Below, piece after piece: positions 54,978 to 64,000 of a DNA stretch of 64,000 nucleotides; position 1 is the first letter of the stretch, and every line of letters starts with the position of its first letter. The notes under the pieces are model-generated. The model saw nothing but the letters and a program-made list of their open reading frames with translations, ran no database searches and was not told the DNA's origin. Both the position numbers and the translations under genes were made by a program. The DNA is from Corbicula japonica (lineage: Eukaryota; Mollusca; Bivalvia; Venerida; Cyrenidae): assembly GCA_038501625.1 (NCBI GenBank), contig JAZAYU010000019.1:8281285-8345284 (forward strand). The letters run 5' to 3'.

Positions 54978-55589
54978 CATCATTCTATTAAACCCATTTT
55001 GCTGTTGCAATTAAGCGAATACAAAGAAATCAAGGCTGTAATAGTATTTTTATTTTTTTTTCTCAAAATTTGATGTGAAAAACACAACAATCACAAAGGT
55101 AGTGTTGAGCAACAAATGCAAACAAATACTGCTAGACAAATACAATTTAGAAAAAAAAAGCTTGGAGAGGACAGCATTTTCTTCCATTTTGGTAACCAAA
55201 CTCAAAATAAGTGTCTGATACCAGAAGGTTCACCTGCTATTCACTGAGGGGTACAAAAGGCACCTTTAAATATCATGCTATGTCCATAGACTTGTTAGTA
55301 TTAAGCAATGGCATCAAACCTGTGTAGGGCAAATAAGAGCAAAGAGCAAAATTATATTCATGTATGCTTGTGTTTCTGTGAAAGTAATAGTATGTGGCTT
55401 CAAATTGTAACAAAAAGTTCATGTATACAACTGCTTTTAAAATTAACAATTACCTAGCTGTGCTGCCCTGATTACACTATACTCTCCATTTGCTAGGTCT
55501 AATGCCACTGCTAAATAATAACAAATCTATTTGGTAAAGAAAGGTCAAATGACTATAAAATATAATTAAAATAAATATATATGTGTATT
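54977..55589. other. Non-coding stretch, nothing recognised
   Basis: AT-rich, no exon or repeat structure noted. Confidence 0.45.
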
Positions 55590-55812
55590 AACCCTTTCCT
55601 CCATACATACATCCTTATGAATAGGCGAAAAGAGAAGATCAAGATTGAAGATCAGCGTCAAATCCTGCTATTGTTCACTTTTTGATTTATTATATTTTCT
55701 AACCAAAAAGTGAACAGTGCAGATCCTGATCAGATGGCAATTATGTGCCAGCTGATCTTGATTTACACTGTTTGCTCATACGATAAGGCTTATATATAGA
55801 GGAAAGAGTTGT
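55590..55812. repeat. Degenerate AGATCCAGATCAGC fold-back MITE
   Basis: TTAACCCTTTCCTCCATACA start, AACAGTGCAGATCCTGATCA then GATGGCA, GCTGATCTTGATTTACACTG and the GGAAAGAGTT end. The left inner half is poorly conserved. Confidence 0.65.
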
Positions 55813-57712
55813 TTGCCAGGGCCTGCCTAAATAACAATTACCATTCTTTAATTTTTTTATAACATGAAAACCCCTCAGATCCTATATGGAGGGATTACTA
55901 TGGTGACTATCAACATTAGGCTTGTTGTTACATACAGGATGCTATGTTACATGTACACCAAGTGTTTTGTACACTTTTTTAATCAATATATTCGTTTAAA
56001 ATATTCGAATAATAGGGACATATTAACAAAAAGTGGTATTCGTTTTCTATCATCTTATAATTACAGCATTTACAGATTCTGTTTTCCCTTGTAACACCCG
56101 TGTACACACCCATGTACCGTCCAGTTTCAATATTTAAGATACAACTTTTATGAAACGAACTGAATGCTTAATGATGAAACAATTTTGTGCTATTTTATTG
56201 GTTTTACCCTCCGGCGCAAATGACATATTTTATTGAACCTAGACTTCGTTAATCTCCGATTATCTAACAACTGATAAGAAGGGCAGATAATTGACAAACC
56301 ACATAGTCAACGCCCTACACTCTCCCTTTATGAGATGATGAGCTAAGTGCCATATGATTGTTCAAAAGGGAACATTTTACATATTGTCTTTGATTGTCAC
56401 ATAGATAGTAAATTCAGGTAAAGATTAGTATCAGGTTTCAGTCACAGACATTAAATTCCCTTATTTACCTGGCATAAAACAAAAACAATGTATTATGCCT
56501 AACAGGTGTGAAATTGCACTGACGCCAAACTCATTTTGCTAGGTTAGCTAAATTATGCACTACATTATCTACTGGTCATCTATAATATAACAAACATCAG
56601 ATTTTTGTTTCAGTAAAACATTGATCATATTGATTTTATTTCACAAGTGAACACCTCAAACTGATAACTTATCTTTTACTTTCATGTTTTCATGTTGAAT
56701 AAATCTAAAAAATTGTTAATGGGGGTAAAACGTTAAAAAAAGGTAATTTGGCATCAACAGTGAAAATAAAAATTGTATTCTAAAGTTTCAAGACAGTGAA
56801 AATACCAATTTTATTTCTCTGAGATACTATATAATTCACTGGAAAACATAAAATAAACTAATTTATCTGTTTGTTATATGATCTAAATTACATTTGTATT
56901 TTGGCACTTGATTAAAAACAAATTCTTACCCTATGAAAAAATATAAAATATCATAAACATATTCAAAACAAATCACAGACTAACATTATTACAAACATGT
57001 AAAATAATATAAATAGGAAATAAATTCAATACTCTTCACAAAAAACATGAATACAAGGAGAAAGTTTTCTCTTATAAACATGATAAATATCATATAAACT
57101 TTCACAATGAGCAATTGTCATTAAAGATAATAAATATTTCAAGGTATAAATTACAGTCACATCATTAAAAAAGAAATACAAATATTACATGTTCATAAAT
57201 TTGGACAATATTTATCAGTAATTCAACAAATTTTATGACAAATTAAAAAACTGACATTTTTATTTATCAGCAAACATTGTCCTATTTGTTTGGAAAGCTC
57301 AGACAAGCTGATCTCAAAATCTGACAGACAATGATGAGATGCTCAGCTTGGTCACCTTTGAATGTAACTCAAATTTTAAAACATTTACACCAGATGAAGA
57401 CACAAAATGTACCTGATAAAAAAGTTTTTAAAGCAGAATTGTCAACAATTTTGCAACCATGCACCAAAGCAAAAAAATCTTTCCAAGTGGATGTTCATTT
57501 TCTCTGCGAGACAAAAACTCCACAAATACTTGGTTGTCTGTCTGAGAATGGGTGTTAAGATACACTGAGTTCAAGAAGATTCCTTGAACATAGAAGCCTA
57601 TCTGAAATCACATTTCTCCCCTGAGCATTTGTTTCAAATTTCAATTGTCAGTAGGTATAAACAAAACAATCAAATACATATCCAACAACCTGCATTCCAA
57701 AATCGCACGTAT
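55813..57712. other. Non-coding; probably 3' UTR and flank of the minus-strand gene at its right end
   Basis: No supported plus-strand gene. The frame 57,331-57,558 lacks domain signals. The part next to 57,713 lies downstream of the stop codon of the minus-strand gene. Confidence 0.4.
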
Positions 57713-60700
57713 TTATGAGGAAGGAAATAACAAAGCAAACTGCACATATATCGGCTTTTGTACATCTGTGATCTGAAGAACCTGAAACCAACAGTAGGAT
57801 GATTAATCAAGTCATCTGCACAAGCTCCTAGCTTCTTGTTTCAATATCAAAGGGAACATGCAGCTATTAAGAGAGCCAATACAAATCATTAAAGGCATTG
57901 ACATATTAAACCTATAAACATATCTCCAAACTACTTACTATTAGACATGAGGATTTAAGCTCCAAGAGCCTTGCCTTGCAAACAGAATTAATTATAGGAC
58001 CTTAACCCTTTCCTGGATATATACGCATTTTTACGCATGTGCGACCAGTGTAGATCCAGATCAGCCGGAACATCCGTGCCATCTGATCAGGATCTGCCCT
58101 GGTCGCATTTTGGTCAGAAATAATCTAATGAATCAAAAAGCGAACAGTTTAGATCCTGATCAGATGGCACGGATGTGCCGGCTGATCTGGATCTAAACTG
58201 TTTGCCATAGCAATAAAGGTGTATCTATACAGGAATGGGCTAAACCTTTACTCTCAGGATATGCAATTTATCACAAACCTTCAATACCTCAAAAAACATG
58301 AAATTCTTATGTAATGTAAAGTAGTCTACCTCAGATTTGCTTGTTTTTTCTCCAAGTCCAAATTTCTGGCTCTTGATTCCAGTGGACATGATCTGATTAT
58401 CTCCCTTTCTAACAAACTGTGCTGTTATACAGTACCGAACTTCCCTATCAGCTCGCATGGAAAACGTGTGTCGCTCACACTGTCTGAAGCTAAGAATCGG
58501 ATCACCTGGCTTCAGTCGCTACAACAAAACAAGGGAATATAGTAAGTTTTTTTGTTTTGTTATTATATATAAAAAGCAAATGAAATCACTATAATTTAAT
58601 AATTTAAATGTAATAACAACTTCTATTGCTATAAAACAATTGATTAAGCACACACTTCTTCAATTAATTTGAAATATATAAGTACAAGTGATTCTTTTCT
58701 GGGTTAAATCAAGAAAATAAAACATTTGTCAATTTTTTCGATTTCTCCTAAATTAAGTTTAACACTCAAACTCATTAATTATAATACTAAACAATACTGC
58801 TATGTCAGTATTTAGCTTTTTTTGGTTGTTAACCCATATAACTGTCAGAATGCTTGTATCAGTGTAATGCAGGGCATACTCTGAAAGTCATGAGCTAAGT
58901 AACAAGACTTTATTTTTCTGTAAGAATTTCATTGACCCGGCAAGGACTTAATGAACTATGTTTCACCTTATTCTAATGGACTTTCATTTTTTTTACACTT
59001 TTATTCCCGTGGGTTTAATAAAATGTTTTACCTGTAGGTAGAATGAATAAAGACCTTCCTTTGTGCCAACACCTTTCAATTCAAAGTGGAATCCATGCAG
59101 AGACATCACTTCTGAGTGGTACAATGGATCCTGCTCAGAACAAATACACAGACTGTTTTACCAGTAGGTTAATTTTGTAGCATTATAGTGATTGAAAATA
59201 CAGGCCAATAGCAACAATGCTAGGCTAAATTACGTGAATGAATTTATTTGTAAGCAGTGTATTACACGTTGCAACTAGGATAAGCATGTGATAATAATTG
59301 TTATAATGTCACTTAATACAGCTATGAATAAAGGGTAATGTTCAGAAATATATAGTACCAGCAGATCAGTCCAAAATGTTGCTTTAATTGACAGATTTTT
59401 ATATTCCCTTTTAGAATTGAAATCACATTTACATGTAGTATTTTTTCGCAAGTTAGGCCAGACCTTTTATATTTTTTGTCTTACAAAAAATCTCGACCGT
59501 ACTTTTTCTAAATTGAAAAAAAAATCTCGATTTCCGATTTTTTTTTTATGCCGACCGTACCCATTTGGTACGAAAACCTTTTAAAAAAAACGTAAGTGAA
59601 TGAGTATGAATCAAATGATGGAATTGGAAGCTTTATGAATAGTGCTGACTGGTTTCTTTTACACAATTCAAAATCGATTATTTTTAATACAATCCACATT
59701 AACCGTTCACTTTCATCATGGCGCAGTTCATGTAGTAGAAGCGATGTTTTTCGGCTCAATTTCGGGGCCAAAAAAGGTATTATTGCAAGCAAGAAATGAT
59801 GAAACCATTGGTTCAACTTCCCCCATCCCCCATTTAAAATGTTTAAAAAAACTATATCTGGTTCCTGGGATGGCACAGTTTCGGCAGACATGACTGAGAT
59901 TGACAGCACCATGCCAGTCGAAGTCATTAAGGACGTATGAATGTAAATTTGTGCTTATATTCTTCTGTTAATAAATTTTTTTTTATTTAAAAGTGAAAAG
60001 TTCGCTTTACCAAAATATTGTGTTAAGTGAAGAAGCTGTGACAGAAGAGACAAGCCTTGAAGATTACTTGTGTGGCTGTATACATGAACAGAAGCCTCAA
60101 TCACACAATTGCAGAATTAATATGTTAAAATAAACCTTGTTATCCTGTAATATATTGTTTTGTCAGTAGTGCGAGATAATCTAAATAAAAGCAACCTTGT
60201 TCAAAAGAGGTTTGAAAGTTGATTGTAAATGACAGTCACATCTTTATCTTTCGTACTTTCGTTATTTCGACCAATCACACTCATTTTTTTCAAGAAAATT
60301 CTCGTAAAACTAAAAATAAAGAAGTGTGGCCTTAAGCAAATTAAAAGGTAAAGGCTTAAACTTTTTTGTATACTTAAGGTAAAATTTTTGCAGTGACTTA
60401 CTGCTTCAATAATGAATCCCTGCCTGACAGCCGAAACATTGAAGTTCTTCAATAATGACATATCTCCTCCTCCCTGCAACTGTAGAACAAACCAGAACAT
60501 GTAAAATATGAAAGTAGTCTATAGTGATGTCAATGTAAAAGTATATGCTGCAACATGGCACTAAGATGTTACACAAAAAATGAGCCAGGCAGTACTGGTC
60601 AAACGGAATGAATAAGCCGTCTTGTTTGGACTCCAAACTTAAGACTGGGAACTTGGCAGTATCAAGGGAAACACCAATGATGGACACTTTTAAATTAATT

Positions 60701-61608
60701 TTGTCATCTTCTTGTGTTTTGTGGTTTCAACAAAATCCATTCAATCCCTAGTGATTTAACAGAAGCATTTTGCATGTTTAAGCTTTAATATGGTTATTGA
60801 CATCAATCCTTTTAGAATTTACACCCTGCATGATGTGCTCACAGTGAATAGTGTGACCCGGATCAGTTCAGACATTTACACCCTGCATGATGTGCTCACA
60901 GGGAATAGTGTGACCCGGATCAGTTCAGACATTTACACCCTGCATGATGTGCTCACAGGGAACAGTGTGACCCGGATCAGTTAACATATTTACACCCTGC
61001 ATGATGTGCTCACAGGGAATAGTGTGACCCGGATCAGTCAACACATTTACACCCTGCATGATGTGCTCACAGGGAATAGTGTGACACGGATCAGTTAACA
61101 CATTTACACCCTGCATGATGTGCTCACAGGGAATAGTGTGACCCGGATCAGTTAACACATTTACATAGTCTAATTATTGTCTAGACATTCCTGTTAAGTA
61201 AATATCTAACACAAATTATCTTCACATTTTGATATACATGTACTAAGACCAGCCCTTTTAAGCAATCAATATTGAAAATCAAGTACCGTAAATCCCTTTC
61301 CTGCTTACAAAATTCTTTTATCTCATGGGTGAACAGTATAAAGCTAGATCTGCAAACTGATCTGGATCTAGTCTGGTTGTTACTTGGGTGAAAATGATTT
61401 AGTAAGTTTTACAGAAAAAAGTGTAAATATAGATCAGACTGCTTGGATGAACATGCTGATCTGGATCTACATGATACAAACCATATGTGATAAATTAAAG
61501 ATTTAATTAGATGTAGAGTACATACTGCATGGTAGTGCTGAGACAGGAGGTCTATGAGCTTCTCCCTCGGTAGAATGTTCATCAACTGCATGTCCTGAAT
61601 ATTTCCAG
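57713..61608 (-). CDS. 3' part of a conserved-looking multi-exon gene, product not identified (five exons)
   Basis: Minus-strand exons in order: 61,608-61,526 (phase 1 to 0), 60,479-60,402 (0-0), 59,130-59,032 (0-0), 58,518-58,330 (0-0) and 57,781-57,713, which ends in TAA at 57,713-57,715. Each has AG acceptor and GT donor (donors GTATGT, GTAAGT, GTAAAA, GTAGAC) and all phases fit. The sequence reads as a folded protein: MQLMNILPREKLIDLLSQHY in the first exon, NFNVSAVRQGFIIEA, MSLHGFHFELKGVG, FRQCERHTFSMRADREVRYC, then IYVQFALLFPSS at the end. It could be the C-terminal domain of a BTB/BACK-type adaptor, but that is a guess; no motif decides it. Upstream exons must lie beyond 61,608 and were not found. 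Introns hold a MITE and a 57-bp array. Confidence 0.7.
58001..58245. repeat. Well-preserved AGATCCAGATCAGC fold-back MITE (in an intron)
   Basis: From TTAACCCTTTCCTGGATATA through TGTAGATCCAGATCAGCCGG, TGCCATCTGATCAGGATCTG, the linker TCTAATGAATCAAAAAGCG, and the inverse half GATCCTGATCAGATGGCACG and GCTGATCTGGATCTAAACTG, to TATACAGGAATGGGCTAAA. The ends form an imperfect inverted pair. It sits in the last intron of the minus-strand gene. Confidence 0.85.
59131..60401. other. Intron with a possible dispersed-repeat block
   Basis: 59,455-59,600 is T/A-rich with repeated TCTCGA(CC/TT) phrases. 59,600-59,940 has long open frames on both strands without domains, which I take as repeat-derived. 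Nothing else is recognised. Confidence 0.4.
60817..61172. repeat. 57-bp minisatellite, about six copies (in an intron)
   Basis: Unit: ATTTACACCCTGCATGATGT, GCTCACAGGGAATAGTGTGA, CCCGGATCAGTTMACAC. Spacing is 57 bp (60,817, 60,874, 60,931 and on). 57 is a multiple of three, so frames are open on both strands without meaning. Confidence 0.95.
61310..61480. repeat. Strongly diverged fold-back MITE relative
   Basis: GTGAACAGTATAAAGCTAGATC, CTGATCTGGATCTAGTCTGG, then GTGTAAATATAGATCAGACT and GCTGATCTGGATCTACATG: the AGATCCAGATCAGC theme in inverted arrangement. Confidence 0.5.
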
Positions 61609-63813
61609 CTGAAATCAAAAGTATATGAAGCTGAATTATTACTGATAAAGTTAAAAATGACAGAGTCTAGCAGCATATACAATCACAGACTTGTCCACTT
61701 GGACCAGGAGGAATCAACATCAAAAAGTAAAAACTGTTACAAAAGACAACAAGACAACACTGATGAAAAAATTAAACAACAGTAATATACCACCTTGGAA
61801 CTCTCATTGCATATAAAATGTAGGCCTATATAGAGCTGGAGGGTCAAGGGGGGATAAAACCTTTTAATGTGCACAACTTCCTGCATATCACTCAACACTA
61901 AATAACAACAAACAAACTCACTTACAAGTAATGGATCCTAAACAAACTAATGAAGAAGATATCAAAACTTTTATATATAAATAACAGAATTTTGTTTTTT
62001 TTACATCTATAGAGATGAAAAAAATCTTGTAATAAGAGCACTGATATATAAATTTAAACTACAGCATTTTGCTTTAAAATGATCTACATAATTCAAAAAT
62101 TGAAGAACCCTGCCTCAAAGTACAAGTACCGGTAGTTAGCATCTCAAGTATTTTTGATAATCTTTGCCCCTCCAACAAATAATACTCATATTTTCATAAA
62201 TTATATTCCAAATCTACATCTTATGCTGTAAAAGAAGTTTGTGTCACAAGATTAAATACACCTGAAAAAAGGTTAGTGTGCTTTGATAATGAAAGCAGGA
62301 ACCTGACTCTTGTGGGGCAATACATCTTCATACTATGGTGTTCATAACTGCCAAACTATTTTAAAATTTAATCATGGATGATAAAGATATGGACCAGACA
62401 TGAACTATCATCAGTAAGGTTTACAAAGTGAAAATGATAAAATCCAACCATATATGAAAATATATGGGCAAAGACACAAACTATCATCAGTAAGGCCTGT
62501 AAAGCAAAAATTACTAAGTTCAGAGTGTTGCTTTGAGCTGGATCTTGGAGGGAAGAACATGGGTTTTGTGTGTAGCACCTTGTTATTATAATTTCTGGAG
62601 GCAAGGGTTGCAGAGCCTTTCAGTCTTCAGGCATTTTTTTTAAATATAAGAACTTTTATTATAATACACAATTATAAAAAAAGGTTCATGACAGAAAATT
62701 TGTAAATGCAATATTTAATAAAATAGAACAATTATTTTCTTTCAGTTTTATTTTTCCCTGACTTTTTACTGACTTTTCAGGATTTTTATTTTTCACTGAC
62801 CAATTTTCAAAATTCCCTGACAATTTCCTGACCTTGATAAAAAATCAAATTTCCCTGACTTTTCAAGTCTGCTGGCAACCCTGACCTAGTTTTCTCAATA
62901 GACAAACTAAAACAAGGAAATGTCGAGTTGCATTAACCTTTTACATTAAAACTTTCTGCCACAAATAAAGAAGTGTCTAGACACAAGACATAAATAACAC
63001 CATCATTTTATGCTAATGAGGCATATAAAACAGTTTCAGCACAACAAAGCCCTCATTTGTTTTCATTATTTGAATTAATGTGTCAACAAGGGATATATCT
63101 ATTTATCAAACACATGAGCACAAGTTAAACAACACTTGGGCATCCTTGATAACTCTCACCTATGGTGGAGATTATTACATTACAGTAGGCTGTGTTTTAA
63201 ATGTGGCTATACCTGATTATACACATATTTACATTAGTTTGGTGTGTGCTGTGTGATGTTTGTGAAATGTCTCCCATACTTTCAATTAAATACTGTTACA
63301 TTTTTATCCCCAAGTGAATGGGTTTTATATTACAACTCCTCCATTCCTTACCCACTCAAATATTCTCACTCATTCTACTTTATTGCCAAGTGAGGAAGCC
63401 GTGTTTTCAGTTAGTGGTTATTCTTGATGCAATGCTTATTTTACAAATTTTGATCAGGTCATTAATTTATGGTTATTATGCAGTTGGTTTATGGTTTAAA
63501 CCAAACATCTATAATACCATAAGTTAAATTGTATTTACTTTTGATCTGTAAAATACCTGGGAAACATGAACGGCAAATCCAAACTTGTCAATGATTCAAG
63601 TATTTTGCATTAGTCAACTTAAAATTCTCTACACTGCACAAACTTTTATCATTCTTAATAACATTAAGATAAAATTAGATTGCAGACAGAAGTACAGGAT
63701 GAAAGTAATGCCTCCAAGTGAATGATGTCTTTTGAACTTTTATAACATCAAATCATTCTCTATCACAGAATAGAAGTGAAAATTAATGCTCTTATTAAGA
63801 AGAGGAACTTGGG
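61609..63813. other. Non-coding, presumed upstream intron
   Basis: No upstream exon of the minus-strand gene could be supported. A direct-repeat pair (AACTATCATCAGTAAGG) lies at 62,403-62,420 and 62,479-62,495. 62,742-62,890 carries repeated TTCCCTGAC and CTGACTTTTCA phrases ending TGGCAACCCTGACC, resembling a common animal dispersed repeat. Confidence 0.45.
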
Positions 63814-63918
63814 TACCCACACACCCAAACAATAATAAGAACATAGAACCTACCCACACACCCAAACAATAATAAGAACATAGAACCTACCAACACACCC
63901 AAACAATAATAAGAACAT
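63814..63918. repeat. 37-bp tandem repeat, about 2.8 copies
   Basis: ACCCACACACCCAAACAATA then ATAAGAACATAGAACCT repeats from 63,816 with one CCCACA to CCAACA change. The remainder to 64,000 shows nothing recognisable. Confidence 0.9.
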
Positions 63919-64000
63919 GCAGGAATTTATACATTCAGCGCAGAACTACATTTGTCACTGAAGCTTCAATGGTGCCCAGCTAGGCACTACCCATGCTGTT

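Noticed and set aside
59508..59927. 139-codon minus-strand ORF inside an intron
   Set aside because: No domain, the opposite strand is also open, and the composition suggests a repeat-derived block.

Overview
The window looks like nuclear DNA of a bivalve mollusc. That is an inference from several signs: AT-rich, intron-bearing, very repeat-dense sequence; a tRNA-derived SINE with a clear B box; many copies of a fold-back repeat built on AGATCCAGATCAGC / GATCCTGATCAGA; and a tyrosine-recombinase retrotransposon of the type common in molluscs. No rRNA gene, true tRNA gene, CRISPR array or bacterial operon is visible. Host coding sequence is sparse and lies on the minus strand as short exons.

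Layout: 0-2.7 kb holds a dispersed-repeat copy and featureless DNA. 2.67-6.88 kb is a DIRS-order retrotransposon with gag, a broken RT-RNase H and an intact-looking tyrosine recombinase, plus split direct repeats at its 3' end. Its gag stop is followed in frame by pol in the context TGA CTA G. 11.3-12.4 kb is a decayed hAT-type transposase gene. 13.7-14.3 kb is a 41-bp minisatellite. 16.3-17.1 kb holds a SINE and fold-back MITEs.

The most striking object is at 19,891-28,099: an 8.2-kb Polinton/Maverick (adintovirus-related) element. It has about 2.8-kb terminal inverted repeats, AG...CT termini and a 6-bp target duplication (GACTAG). It carries no integrase or protein-primed DNA polymerase. 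The unique core has a zinc-finger plus P-loop packaging-type ATPase, a small ORF and a PC4-like ssDNA-binding protein. Each inverted repeat carries a copy of a small basic protein gene, and each terminus carries an array of AP-1-like TGACTCA sites beside a CRE-like TGACGTCA. The element sits inside a 44-bp minisatellite that itself resembles one arm of a hairpin MITE. Removing the element and one TSD copy rebuilds the minisatellite exactly.

30.9-37.4 kb holds minus-strand exons: an acidic C-terminal exon, an upstream 25-codon exon, two duplicated thyroglobulin type-1 exons that share a stop at the conserved Trp, and a further candidate exon. A 2.2-kb, 14-bp minisatellite lies in one intron. 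37.5-41.96 kb is a Gypsy-type LTR element with apparently identical 235-bp LTRs, an intact gag and a gutted pol. 42-57.7 kb is mostly non-coding. It contains a 24-bp minisatellite of about 51 copies that grew inside a dispersed repeat, a decayed reverse transcriptase and a 30-bp tandem array. 57.7-61.6 kb contains five phase-compatible minus-strand exons forming the 3' end of a conserved gene that I cannot name.

Functionally the window is a graveyard and nursery of mobile DNA. There is one possible non-autonomous virus-like element, one possibly trans-mobilised LTR element, one partly broken DIRS element, several fold-back MITE families, and minisatellites that can be traced to two of the dispersed repeats. 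All calls are from reading the sequence; no database search was run.
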